Shown piece after piece: positions 27,264 through 35,917 of a stretch of DNA of 64,000 nt. The DNA is from Paenibacillus thalictri (lineage in GTDB: Bacteria > Bacillota > Bacilli > Paenibacillales > NBRC-103111). The stretch spans positions 62,001 through 126,000 of the forward strand of contig NZ_SIRE01000020.1 of the NCBI RefSeq assembly GCF_004307995.1, in the 5' to 3' direction. The translations under genes were made by a program, and so were the position numbers. The stretch's first letter is position 1, and each line of letters starts with the position of its first letter. Below the pieces are notes generated by a model, which was not told the origin of the DNA, did not search any database, and was given only the letters and a program-made list of their open reading frames with translations.

Positions 27264-27316
27264 ACTCCGTTTGAGACAAACAGAGTCTTTGAACATATGG
27301 AATTATTTGTTCAAAG
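27264..27316 (-). other. Two adjacent leader hairpins overlapping the first leader peptide
   Basis: Hairpin one: CTTTGAACA / TGTTCAAAG (27316-27287), which covers the last codons of leader peptide 1. Hairpin two: ACTCTGTTTG / CAAACGGAGT (27286-27264), 10 pairs and a 3-base loop. A ribosome stalled on the RLR codons would alter hairpin one, a layout known from erm leaders. Confidence 0.65.
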
Positions 27317-27344
27317 AAGGGAGTCGAAGTCTGACATAATACAT
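27303..27344 (-). CDS. First leader peptide of rlmA, ErmD/ErmK-like (13 residues)
   Basis: ATG 27344, 10 bases after AGGAGG (27360-27355), encodes MYYVRLRLPSLNK. The known ErmD/ErmK leader peptide is MTHSMRLRFPTLNQ; both share RLR-[FL]-P-[TS]-LN-[QK]. The RLR (+x+) motif stalls ribosomes when a macrolide sits in the exit tunnel. The peptide lies downstream of a strong promoter and overlaps a hairpin. Similarity is read by eye, but the match of motif, length and position is strong. Confidence 0.85.
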   Translation of the reverse strand: MYYVRLRLPSLNK

Positions 27345-27384
27345 CTTTAATAATCCTCCTGGTGGGCTCGAATATTACACTAGG

Positions 27385-27413
27385 ACTATAACATTACATT
27401 TCGAAAACTTCAA
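27385..27413 (-). promoter_or_regulatory. Promoter of the rlmA leader transcript
   Basis: TTGAAG (27413-27408), 17-base spacer, TATAGT (27390-27385) with a TG extension at -14/-15. Transcription would begin near 27378, leaving a leader of about 355 bases before rlmA. Confidence 0.75.
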
Positions 27414-27457
27414 GAAGCGAGGTTTGCCGCAACATCCGTTAAGTAAGTTTGCCTGCC

Positions 27458-27937
27458 TTACGTATGTGCGTGAAACTGACGGTGGAGCTCACGAACTTGC
27501 TCGGCGAGTTCAGGAACAGGACCTTCTATGACCGTATCGCAAATGACTTCGTGGATGGCCAAAGTGCGAACGCGCGGTGCCGCAACTTTCATCTCGCCGA
27601 GCCATTGCGCCAACTGTTCCGAAGAGCTTGCATATACAATCCGGCCTAATTCGACCCATCCGTGGGCCGCAGCGCACATAGGACAATGCTCGCCCGAAGT
27701 ATAGACCGTCGCTTTGCTTCTTTCTTCCACCGTCATGTGTTGTGCAGCCCAACGGGCCAAGGCAAATTCCGGATGCTGGGTATGGTCGCCGCCAGCCACA
27801 TGATTGTGGTCTTCCGCCAGCACCTCTCCGCCGGCCGAGACAAGGATGGAGCCAAACGGCTCGTCACCCGCTGCCAAAGCCGCTTTGGCGAGTTCAATAC
27901 AGCGCTGTAGGTGCTTCAAATCCGTATCATTGATCAT
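27458..27937 (-). CDS. Nucleoside/guanine deaminase-like protein (CDA fold)
   Basis: A 159-residue zinc deaminase of the cytidine/deoxycytidylate deaminase-like fold. Zinc ligands and the catalytic Glu are in HPEFALARW (His-Pro-Glu, about residue 55) and EHCPMCAAAHGW (PCxxC variant, about 82-93). It could be a guanine or other nucleobase deaminase; it lacks clear tRNA-adenosine-deaminase features. ATG 27937 has GAGGAGGTT upstream. It lies upstream of rlmA on the same strand, but rlmA has its own promoter between them. Confidence 0.8.
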   Translation of the reverse strand: MINDTDLKHLQRCIELAKAALAAGDEPFGSILVSAGGEVLAEDHNHVAGGDHTQHPEFALARWAAQHMTVEERSKATVYTSGEHCPMCAAAHGWVELGRIVYASSSEQLAQWLGEMKVAAPRVRTLAIHEVICDTVIEGPVPELAEQVRELHRQFHAHT

Positions 27938-28254
27938 GGTCGAACCTCCTCATATTTCTGTTTATTTTGGACTGAAACGGACTTTCAAATGTTTGGTTCA
28001 ACTTAAATGTTTTTCTCCGCTTTTTTGCATCCTTGCGTTTGCTTCCGTTCCATACAAGTATGCTATCATGAGGAGAATACAATGAAAAATATTTAAAAAA
28101 TAGGTTTCGGCTAGGTTTTTCATATAGGGCGGACACCGGTTCTATAAATCAAGCGATTGCCCAATCTGCCCGATATGTGAGCAGGAACGCAAACCCGACT
28201 AAAAGAAGGCCATCGCAACGATGCACATGGAGAATGAAGGAGCTGGAAGATATT
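27938..28254 (+). other. Intergenic region with weak promoter signals
   Basis: Between the deaminase gene (-) and the acetyltransferase gene (+). A plus-strand TATGCT/TATCAT box near 28063-28072, with TTGC-like elements at poor spacing upstream, may be the promoter. AGGAGAATACAATG at 28071-28084 opens a frame of only four codons, so it is not called as a gene. No other feature is seen. Confidence 0.4.
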
Positions 28255-28794
28255 ATGGACAAAGAAAAGGTGCATTACGTCAGAGGAACTGAAGAATTAA
28301 AACTTAAGAGCATTAGGGCTCAGAAGCTAATCCAGCAATTTAACCAATGTGATGTTGAAGATGCGGAGACAAAAGAGAATATCATTAAGGAATTGTTTGG
28401 AACGGTTGGGCCGGGAGTCAGCATCGAGCATAACTTCCATTGCGATCTGGGCTACAACATCCATGTGGGAAACAACTTTTATGCAGGATATAATTGTACG
28501 ATTCTGGATATGGCTGAGGTCAGAATTGGCGACGATTGTATGATAGCGCCTAATGTTGGAATTTACACGGCCGGACATTCTATTGAACCTAAAGACAGGA
28601 ACAAAAGCGGTTACGGTATCCCGATCACAATCGGAAACAACGTCTGGATTGGCGGCAGTTGCGTCATTTTGCCCGGAGTTACGATTGGTGACAATTCCAT
28701 TGTCGCTGCAGGTTCGGTTGTGACCAAAGACGTACCGGAAAACACCATTGTAGCAGGCAATCCGGCGAAATTTCTAAAGGCAATCAGTGAATAA
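28255..28794 (+). CDS. Sugar O-acetyltransferase (Maa/LacA/NodL, left-handed beta-helix)
   Basis: A 179-residue hexapeptide-repeat acetyltransferase like maltose acetyltransferase. The C-terminal two thirds show the repeat IGNNVWIGGSCVILPGVTIGDNSIVAAGSVVTKDVPENTI pattern (shown in parts: IGNNVWIGGS, PGVTIGDNSI). A His in YTAGHSI is the expected catalytic base. The start is ATG 28255 behind AAGGAG; the frame is open from 28177 without a better site. It transfers acetyl from acetyl-CoA to a sugar hydroxyl, possibly as detoxification. It is monocistronic. Confidence 0.85.
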   Translation: MDKEKVHYVRGTEELKLKSIRAQKLIQQFNQCDVEDAETKENIIKELFGTVGPGVSIEHNFHCDLGYNIHVGNNFYAGYNCTILDMAEVRIGDDCMIAPNVGIYTAGHSIEPKDRNKSGYGIPITIGNNVWIGGSCVILPGVTIGDNSIVAAGSVVTKDVPENTIVAGNPAKFLKAISE

Positions 28795-28844
28795 CGTTGA
28801 GGGAACTGACTGGCACGAAAGCTGGCAGCTGTGATAAAGTAAAG

Positions 28845-28863
28845 TACATTAGCGTTTAATGTA
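28845..28863. repeat. Small perfect inverted repeat
   Basis: TACATTA (28845-28851) and TAATGTA (28857-28863) around GCGTT, upstream of the TPR gene. It could be an operator or a weak hairpin. Confidence 0.35.
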
Positions 28864-28951
28864 ATGTTTTGGTAAGCAGGATGTTTCTTGAGAATCGATT
28901 ATTGGGAACCGGCTCCGTGAATTGGGGTCTATCGGTGAGAGTGAGGTAATT

Positions 28952-29767
28952 ATGAAAGCTTGGCTGAAACCGCTGTTAAAAATAGTTATTCCAATTGTGA
29001 TTGTTCTGATTTTGTTTCAAGTCGGAAGATGGTACGGAATTGCGGCGCTTGTTATTCTACTTGTTTATGCAGGGCTTAAACTGCGCGCTAACTTCTTCGT
29101 TGTTCAGGCGAATTCCCGTTTTGCCAAAAAAGATTTGATCGGGGCTGCGGAGAGCTTCGGCAAAGCTTACCAATTGAGCAAAAATGCTTCGTACGCGATC
29201 TCTCGGGCATTCCTCCTGCTGAAGAACAGACAAGTGGAGGAGGCGGAGAAGCTGCTGGCCGATATTTTAAAGCAACCTCTGGCACACACGGAGAAAATGA
29301 ATGCAAAGATTAATTACTCCATGGCTTTATGGATGCTCGGGCAAAAGCAACAATCGCTCGAGTGGATGGAAGAGGTCTTCTCCGAGTTCAAAAATACGAT
29401 CGTATATGGAAACCTGGGGTTGTTTTATGTCATGAACGGCGATCTCGACAAAGCGTTAAGCTTCAACCTAGAGGCTTACGAATATAACGATTCCGACAAA
29501 ACGATATTGGATAATCTGGGTTACACTTACCACCTGCTCGGCCGCCATCAGGAAGCGAAGGAAACTTATGAGAAGCTTTTGGCATTAAAGCCGACGTTTG
29601 CTGAAGCTTTTTATTATTACGGTTTGACGCTTGGGGAACTCGGAGAGCGTGACCGGGCGGTTGAAGTGCTGGAGCAAGGACTGGAATTCGAGCCGTCGAT
29701 GATGACCGATGTGAAACGGGATACGATAGAAAGCAAGCTGAAGGAATGGAGAACGGAGGAGATGTAA
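28952..29767 (+). CDS. Membrane-anchored TPR-repeat protein
   Basis: A 271-residue protein. Two hydrophobic segments at the N terminus (LLKIVIPIVIVLILFQ, and IAALVILLVYAGL) anchor it. Several tetratricopeptide repeats follow (for example DNLGYTYHLLGRHQEAKETY and AFYYYGLTLGELGERDRAVE). TPRs mediate protein-protein contacts; no enzyme motif is seen. ATG 28952 is 5 bases after GTGAGG; a frame from 28922 lacks a site. Partner proteins are unknown. Confidence 0.8.
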   Translation: MKAWLKPLLKIVIPIVIVLILFQVGRWYGIAALVILLVYAGLKLRANFFVVQANSRFAKKDLIGAAESFGKAYQLSKNASYAISRAFLLLKNRQVEEAEKLLADILKQPLAHTEKMNAKINYSMALWMLGQKQQSLEWMEEVFSEFKNTIVYGNLGLFYVMNGDLDKALSFNLEAYEYNDSDKTILDNLGYTYHLLGRHQEAKETYEKLLALKPTFAEAFYYYGLTLGELGERDRAVEVLEQGLEFEPSMMTDVKRDTIESKLKEWRTEEM

Positions 29768-29904
29768 TATAACGCAACGAGCGTGACTCCTTATTGCCGT
29801 CTTGCGTGTTGGCGGTGAAAGCTGCAGTGCAATCGCCGCCAAACCAGCCTTGGTTATGAGTTGCCGTCAGATCCGGGCCGAAATACATTTGACGAGGAGG
29901 TTCT

Positions 29905-31113
29905 ATGATGCAAACATTTTATTCGCTGTTGATGCTGACCATGCTGCTGCTCACCGCCTGCAGCGGTCCTCAGCAGGCGAACCCGACCAAGGAGGCGGCG
30001 TCTCTGGAGACACCGCCGGCTCCCGCCCAGGCTCCGGCTCCGGTGTCGGCCCTGGTGCCGGCGGCGGTTCAAGTTCCGGCCCGCTATCAAAGCGCGTACC
30101 CTGGCGGAGACCGGAAGCTTCAGTTGCCGCCCGGCTTTACGATCCAGGTCTTCGCAGCCGGGCTGCAGGGGCCGCGTCATATGGCGATCGGACCGGACGG
30201 AGCGGTCTATGTGGCGGAGATGAGCGCCAACCGGGTGAGCCGCCTGGCCGATGCAGACGGTGACGGCGTGGCCGACTCTTCCGAGATTTACGCTTCGAAC
30301 ATGGAGAGAGCTCACGGGGTAGAATGGCATCAGGGAGCACTCTATGTAGGCGCCATTGACGGGATATACCGCTTCGACGGCAAGGGCGTCCGCGGGGAGA
30401 AGCTGGTGGACCTGCCTGCAAGCGGCTCGCACATCACCCGCACCGTCCGCTTCGGCCAGGACGGGCGGATGTACGTTACGATTGGATCGACTTGCAACGT
30501 CTGCAAGGAGGAGGACGCCCACCGTGCAGCGATGTGGGTTTACAACGCTGACGGTTCCGGCGGGCGCCTCTTTGCCCGCGGGCTTCGCAATACGGTGGAC
30601 TTCGCCTTCCATCCGCAGACAGGAGCGATCTTCGGTGCGGACAACGGGCGGGACTCGCTCGGTGACGATCTCCCGCCGGAGGAGCTGAACCTGATCCGGG
30701 ACGGCGGCGACTACGGCTGGCCGGTCTGCCACGGCGGACAGATCAGCGACCCGCAGTTCGGGCAACCCGACTCCTGCTCAACTACCGTCGCACCGGCACT
30801 GAAAATGCAGGCTCATTCCGCCCCGCTCGGTGTGCAGTTCTATAGCGGCACTCAATTCCCGGCCGCGTACCAGGGCCGGCTATTCATCACGTTTCACGGA
30901 TCTTGGAACCGATCGGAAAGGACCGGATACAAGGTGGTCTCCGTTCCTTTTCAGAACGGAGAGCCATCGGGCCAACCGGAGGATTTCCTCACCGGCTGGT
31001 TAACCGGCTCCGGCGCCTGGGGACGTCCGGTGGGGGTGCTCCGGACCCCCGATGGCGCCCTTCTCATTTCAGACGACCAAGGCGGTGTTATCTACCGGGT
31101 CAGCTACCAGTAA
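29905..31113 (+). CDS. Sorbosone-dehydrogenase-like PQQ-type beta-propeller lipoprotein
   Basis: A 402-residue exported lipoprotein. Signal peptide with lipobox LTAC (Cys 19), then a Pro/Ala/Val linker (about 25-60). The propeller domain is like glucose/L-sorbosone dehydrogenases: LQGPRHMAIGPDGAVYVAE, GSHITRTVRFGQDGRMYVTI, the CNVC pair (residues about 197-200), and GGDYGWPVCHGG. These proteins bind PQQ and calcium and oxidise sugars at the cell surface. ATG 29905 follows GAGGAGG. It stands alone. Whether this host makes PQQ is unknown, so the activity is uncertain. Confidence 0.8.
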   Translation: MMQTFYSLLMLTMLLLTACSGPQQANPTKEAASLETPPAPAQAPAPVSALVPAAVQVPARYQSAYPGGDRKLQLPPGFTIQVFAAGLQGPRHMAIGPDGAVYVAEMSANRVSRLADADGDGVADSSEIYASNMERAHGVEWHQGALYVGAIDGIYRFDGKGVRGEKLVDLPASGSHITRTVRFGQDGRMYVTIGSTCNVCKEEDAHRAAMWVYNADGSGGRLFARGLRNTVDFAFHPQTGAIFGADNGRDSLGDDLPPEELNLIRDGGDYGWPVCHGGQISDPQFGQPDSCSTTVAPALKMQAHSAPLGVQFYSGTQFPAAYQGRLFITFHGSWNRSERTGYKVVSVPFQNGEPSGQPEDFLTGWLTGSGAWGRPVGVLRTPDGALLISDDQGGVIYRVSYQ

Positions 31114-31465
31114 TGAAACTCAAGACCGGTCGACAGGACAATACTGCCGGTTCGAGCGGTGGCCCAGCCCTTGTGAACTCTCCGCCTCTCCCCCAAGAAA
31201 TAGTGGCGCACGTGTCCGACGTGGCCAATCATCAAGTAGGACGTATCACGCCGTTGAAAACGAGAGGCCATGCCGCCTGCTCCGGCATATTCGGGTATGG
31301 AGCTAAATAGATTGGATCAGCAGACCCGGCGGGCAACCGCCGGGTTTTTGGCATGCATAAGATTTTAAACCAATCATAAAATTTCAATCTGTCCTAATTC
31401 CTGCGTATGGGCGCATAATGAATTATAGTATGATGGGGAAAACGGACACGATGGGAGCAAACGAT
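31114..31465 (+). other. Intergenic region with terminator
   Basis: No gene seen. The first 200 bases have short overlapping frames without ribosome binding sites; a strong terminator lies at 31324-31349. The region after it is AT-rich and probably holds the promoter of the kinase operon (TATAGT near 31425), but no convincing -35 is seen. Confidence 0.5.
31324..31349 (+). terminator. Terminator downstream of the sorbosone-dehydrogenase-like gene
   Basis: ACCCGGCGG (31324-31332), loop GCAA, CCGCCGGGT (31337-31345), then TTTT. Perfect nine-pair stem. Confidence 0.9.
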
Positions 31466-33250
31466 ATGACCCGGATGACATCGCTGATTATGAACCTGAA
31501 GCTGCGGAACAAACTTATCGTTTCTTTTGTGCTGCTTATTGTATTATCCACGCTCAGCATTGGATGGATTTCGTATTTGGAGCTGAAGCGCGCGATTGTC
31601 AGCGAGATCGGCCAGTCGATTAGGGAAACGCTGGAGCAGACGATGCAAAATATCGATTACAAGCTGAGGGATATCGACGATTTGTACGTCAAGGTCATCG
31701 CCAGCAAAGAGATGCAGGCGATGCTGGAAGCAACGGACGTAACGCCGAAAATAAGCCAAGCGTACATGACCAATTTTTACGATGCGGTGTATCCGGTCAT
31801 CTTCGGGGGGCGCTCGGAGCAGCTGCAATCGGTCGTTATTTACGGGGCCAACGGCGTCAATTTGTCGTATAATATGCCGCCCGCTCCTAACCCGAGCCCG
31901 TCCGAAGTAGAAACGACAAGCGTGTTTCGGCAGGCGGAAGCGGCTCGCGGCAAGTCGCAGTGGATGTTTACGAATCAAAATATTTTTGCCGGTGACAAGC
32001 AAGGACCCAAGACGATCTCCAACGTCCGCAAAGCGCTGGCGCTGCTGACCTTCAAGGATTGGGGTCTGATGATGCTGAACGTGCGCGAAAGCTACATTTA
32101 CGAAAGCTACAAAAACTTGATCAGCGATATGAAGGCGGTGACGTATATCGCCGATCCTAACGGGCTGATCGTATCCCATGCGGACAAAAGCTTGCTTTCC
32201 ACAGCGGTTGATCCGCAGATCAAAGCGCTGATCATGTCGCAGCCAAAGGGCAGCGCGATCGTCAGGCTGGAAGGAACGACGTATTCCGTTCACTTTATTA
32301 CTTCGGACTATACGGGGTGGAAACTTGTTACGATGATTCCGGAGTCGTCCATATATAAAAATATCAATATGGCCGGAAATACGATCATGACGATTTTTGC
32401 GGCAACGGTAACGCTGGCGGTTATTTTTTCGGTGGCGATCTCCTCCGGCATTACGCTTCCCCTGCGCAAGCTGCTGCGGCATATAAAGCGGGTACGGGAC
32501 GGCAACATGGACGCCAAGGTGCACCTCGGCACACAGGAGGAATTCGGCCAGCTGTCGGAAAGTTTTAACGAAATGACGGAAGAGATCAAAGCGTTGATCG
32601 CCAAGGTGCGGGAAGATGAGAAGCAGATCAGAGAAGCCGAGCTGCGGGCGCTGCAATCGCAAATCAAACCGCACATCCTATACAACACGTTGGATACGAT
32701 TTATTGGATGACCAAAACAAAGGAATATGACGAAATCGGCGAAATGACAACCGTGCTGGCGCAGTTTTTCCGGTTAAGCCTGAACAAGGGCAGCGAGACG
32801 ACAACCGTCGCCAAAGAAATCGAGCATGCGAAGCATTATTTGGACATTCAAAAGCTGCAATATAAGGATAAATTCGATTACGGCATCGAAATGGACGAAA
32901 GTGTGCGGGATGTGCCTTGCATCAAGCTGATTTTGCAGCCGATCGTGGAAAATGCGCTGCTGCACGGCATTCGCCGAATGAAATACGAGCGCGGTCATGT
33001 CAGCATCGAGGCGCGGCGGAGCGGAGAGAAGATTGTCCTGACGATCCGCGACAACGGAGTGGGCATGGACAGCGGACAGATCGCCGATATTTTGCAGCAG
33101 CAGCGGTCGGATTCGGCGGGATACGGCGCTTATAACGTGCAGGAACGGCTGCATCTGGCTTACGGCAAAGAATACGGAATCCGTTACGAAAGCGAGCCCG
33201 GCGAAGGCACGGTCGTACAGATTACGATACCTGGAGGACATCATGTATAA
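31466..33250 (+). CDS. Sensor histidine kinase, YesM type
   Basis: A 594-residue membrane kinase. Membrane helices near the start (LIVSFVLLIVLSTLSIGWI) and near residue 300 (TIMTIFAATVTLAVIFSVAI) bracket an extracellular Cache-like sensor. HAMP follows, then QIKPHILYNTLDTIYWM with the phospho-His and an ATPase domain (IRDNGVGMD, GAYNVQERL). ATG 31466 is 8 bases after GGGAG; an earlier ATG at 31418 has no site. It overlaps the regulator gene by 8 bases. Paired with the 33243 regulator and followed by a transporter it likely controls. Confidence 0.88.
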   Translation: MTRMTSLIMNLKLRNKLIVSFVLLIVLSTLSIGWISYLELKRAIVSEIGQSIRETLEQTMQNIDYKLRDIDDLYVKVIASKEMQAMLEATDVTPKISQAYMTNFYDAVYPVIFGGRSEQLQSVVIYGANGVNLSYNMPPAPNPSPSEVETTSVFRQAEAARGKSQWMFTNQNIFAGDKQGPKTISNVRKALALLTFKDWGLMMLNVRESYIYESYKNLISDMKAVTYIADPNGLIVSHADKSLLSTAVDPQIKALIMSQPKGSAIVRLEGTTYSVHFITSDYTGWKLVTMIPESSIYKNINMAGNTIMTIFAATVTLAVIFSVAISSGITLPLRKLLRHIKRVRDGNMDAKVHLGTQEEFGQLSESFNEMTEEIKALIAKVREDEKQIREAELRALQSQIKPHILYNTLDTIYWMTKTKEYDEIGEMTTVLAQFFRLSLNKGSETTTVAKEIEHAKHYLDIQKLQYKDKFDYGIEMDESVRDVPCIKLILQPIVENALLHGIRRMKYERGHVSIEARRSGEKIVLTIRDNGVGMDSGQIADILQQQRSDSAGYGAYNVQERLHLAYGKEYGIRYESEPGEGTVVQITIPGGHHV

Positions 33251-34874
33251 GCTGATGCTGGTGGACGATGAAGAACGAGTGCGGACGGGGCTGCGAATCA
33301 GCCTGGATTGGGAAGAGCAGCATATTGAAATTGTCGGTGAAGCGGAAGGCGGCTTGGAGGCGCTGGAGATTGTGGCGGAAAAGCAGCCGGACATTATCAT
33401 CTCGGACGTGCTGATGCCGCAGATGGACGGCTTGGAGTTTACGCAGCGGGCGCTGGAAATTGTGCCCCACGCCAAGGTTATTCTGCTGAGCGGGTACGAT
33501 CACTTTGGTTATGTGCAGACCGCGATTCGCTATGGAGCGTTTGACTACATGCTGAAACCAAGCAAGGTCGAGGAGCTTGCCGCGGTGATCGGCAAAGCAA
33601 AGCAGGCGATCGAGGCGGAGCGCAGCCCGCTGAAAAACGCCGAGGAGCTGCGCCAGCAGCTGTTCCAAAGCATTCCGGTGCTGAAGGAAAAATACATCCG
33701 GTTTCTGCTCATGGGTCAGATGACGATGGAGGATATCCGCAAAAATTACGGTTATTTAAACCTTGCGCTGCAAGGAGAGCATTTCATGTGCCTTGTGATG
33801 GAAATCGACGAAGAAGGCGGCGAGCCCAGGCGGTACAGCATGCAGGAAAAGCAGCTTCTCATGTTTGCGCTGAAAAATATTTCCGAGGAGCTGCTTGGCG
33901 AGCAGTACGGGACGGAAGTCATCGAGCACGAGGAAAACCAACTGGTCGTCATCGTCAGCCCGCTGGAGGCGGCCAGCGAAAGCAGGCACGTGGAGCGGGT
34001 ACAATCGCTGGCCAAGAAGATGCAGTATTATTTTCAGAATTACTACAAAAACTCCGTATCGATCGGCATCGGCGGCCTATACGCTGGCTCGGAACGAATC
34101 GCGCAGTCGTACGAGGAAGCGCGCGAGGCGCTGCAATACCGCTTATACTCCGGCAAGGGCAGCCTTGTCTTCAGCGGAGACATCGCTTATCGGAGCGGCC
34201 GCGAGCAGCTCTCTTATCCGTTCGAGCTGGAGGGCAAGCTGGCGCTGGCGCTGAAGATCGGGGATACGCTAGGATTGCGCAGCTGCACCAAGCAGTTCGT
34301 GCAGTTCATGATTGGCATGTATAACGTCAATCCCGAGCATCTGCGCGGCGTGTGCCTGCAGCTTGCATTCACGCTGCAGCGCAAGCTGATGGAGTGGAAC
34401 ATGGAAGGCGAGCGGGCCGTCGATTTGGCCAAGCTGGACGAGCAGATTAGGAAGCAGAAGACGATTGCCCAGCTCGAAAGCTGGCTGATCGGTTACGTCG
34501 ACAAGCTGGCGGCGATCGTGGAAGAAAACAAACGGGAGCGCAATGTGTCGATCGTGCAGAAGGCGATCGCTTATATGGAAGAACGGTACGGCAGCGACAT
34601 TTCGCTGCAGGACATCGCCGACTCGGTATTTTTGACGCCGAATTATTTTGCCAATTTGTTTAAAGATAATACGGGAGAAACGGCGATGAACGTGCTGACG
34701 AACATCCGGATCGCCAAAGCGAAGCAGTTGCTGAAGACAACCGAGCTGAAAAATTACGAGGTAGCCGAGCAGGTCGGTTATACGGACGCCAAATATTTCG
34801 GCCAAGTGTTCAAGAAAATCGTCGGCATGACGCCGGTCGAATACAAGAAAACGCACTATCCCGCCAATTCGTAG
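33243..34874 (+). CDS. Response regulator, YesN/AraC type
   Basis: A 543-residue regulator. The receiver starts YKLMLVDDEERVRTG, with phospho-acceptor Asp in PDIIISDVLMPQMDG (about residue 55) and Lys in FDYMLKPSKVEEL. The C-terminal AraC DNA-binding domain has ADSVFLTPNYFANLFKDNTG and AEQVGYTDAKYFGQVFKKIV. Its ATG lies inside the kinase stop region, with ACCTGGAGGACATC as ribosome binding site. It probably activates the 35021-41757 operon. Confidence 0.9.
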   Translation: MYKLMLVDDEERVRTGLRISLDWEEQHIEIVGEAEGGLEALEIVAEKQPDIIISDVLMPQMDGLEFTQRALEIVPHAKVILLSGYDHFGYVQTAIRYGAFDYMLKPSKVEELAAVIGKAKQAIEAERSPLKNAEELRQQLFQSIPVLKEKYIRFLLMGQMTMEDIRKNYGYLNLALQGEHFMCLVMEIDEEGGEPRRYSMQEKQLLMFALKNISEELLGEQYGTEVIEHEENQLVVIVSPLEAASESRHVERVQSLAKKMQYYFQNYYKNSVSIGIGGLYAGSERIAQSYEEAREALQYRLYSGKGSLVFSGDIAYRSGREQLSYPFELEGKLALALKIGDTLGLRSCTKQFVQFMIGMYNVNPEHLRGVCLQLAFTLQRKLMEWNMEGERAVDLAKLDEQIRKQKTIAQLESWLIGYVDKLAAIVEENKRERNVSIVQKAIAYMEERYGSDISLQDIADSVFLTPNYFANLFKDNTGETAMNVLTNIRIAKAKQLLKTTELKNYEVAEQVGYTDAKYFGQVFKKIVGMTPVEYKKTHYPANS

Positions 34875-35020
34875 CGGCTGGCCCGGCGCAGCAGAGAGTG
34901 TTATTCGCGGAATACGATAAACAACGTAATTTTGCCGTCCGATCGTAAAAATTTCACCTGTATTTTATCGGCTCCGTCCCCAATAATTAGGCCCAGGGAT
35001 GAGAAGGAGGTGTACACCCA

Positions 35021-35911
35021 GTGTTCCCGAAAAAAACATTCATTCACAGCAAAGACATCGTCGGGTACTTATTTCTGCTTCCGCTCATTGTAGGCGTGCT
35101 CGCATTTTCACTGTATCCGATCGGAGAGGCGTTCCGCATCAGCTTGTACCATCATAACGGAGTAAGGGGGATATGGACGGGACTAGGCAACTATGATTTC
35201 ATTCTGCATGATACTTCTTTCTGGCGGGCATTAAAAAATACCGTCATTATGGGCCTTATGAGCGTTGGCATCGGCTTGCCGGTAAGTTTCATCGTCGCTT
35301 CGCTCATCAACAGCTTGGCGTTCCCGCGGCTCAGCGTGCTGATGAAAGCGGTTTATTTCGTGCCCAACGTCACCTCGACGATTGCCGCATCGATCGTGTT
35401 TCTACTGCTTTTTTACCCCACGGAAAAAGGCATCGCCAATACGGTGATGAATTTGTTCGGCTTCGCTCCGCTCGGCTGGATGGCCGATCCTCATTATGCG
35501 CAAATCAGCGTCATTCTGATGGACACATGGCATGGCGTAGGTTATTCGGTGTTGATTTGGCTCGCCGGACTGCAGTCGATCTCGCGTGATTTGTACGAGG
35601 CGGCGGAGGTCGACGGCGCATCGAAACTGAAGCAGTGGCTGTATATTACGATTCCCGGCATGAAGCCGGTCATCTTCTTTATGGTCGTGATGGGCACGAT
35701 TGGCGCATTCAAGCGGTTTTCCGAGGTATTCGTCATCGGCGGACCCGACGGCAACCCGGGCGGCTCGCTGTTCACGCTGATGCTTTATGTGTACCGCTAC
35801 GGCTTCTACACGTACGAGTTCGGCAAAGCGGCCGCTGCGTCCTACATCATTTTTATCATCATTTTTGCGGTCACGCTGATCAACTTTAAGATGTTTCAGA
35901 ATAAGGATTAA
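35021..35911 (+). CDS. Sugar ABC transporter permease, MalF/UgpA type
   Basis: A 296-residue permease with six membrane spans; the EAA loop reads EAAEVDGASKLKQWLYITIP near residue 194. GTG 35021 has AAGGAGGTG 8 bases upstream. It starts about 147 bases after the regulator gene, room for a promoter under YesN-type control. First gene of the third transporter. Substrate unknown. Confidence 0.88.
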   Translation: MFPKKTFIHSKDIVGYLFLLPLIVGVLAFSLYPIGEAFRISLYHHNGVRGIWTGLGNYDFILHDTSFWRALKNTVIMGLMSVGIGLPVSFIVASLINSLAFPRLSVLMKAVYFVPNVTSTIAASIVFLLLFYPTEKGIANTVMNLFGFAPLGWMADPHYAQISVILMDTWHGVGYSVLIWLAGLQSISRDLYEAAEVDGASKLKQWLYITIPGMKPVIFFMVVMGTIGAFKRFSEVFVIGGPDGNPGGSLFTLMLYVYRYGFYTYEFGKAAAASYIIFIIIFAVTLINFKMFQNKD

Positions 35912-35917
35912 AGCGAG

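Noticed and set aside
28071..28096. AGGAGA followed by ATG and three more codons
   Set aside because: Only four codons (MKNI); too short and no hairpin or gene arrangement suggests a leader.
31544..32674. 376-codon antisense frame over the YesM-type kinase
   Set aside because: Same reasons; kinase motifs on the plus strand are clear.
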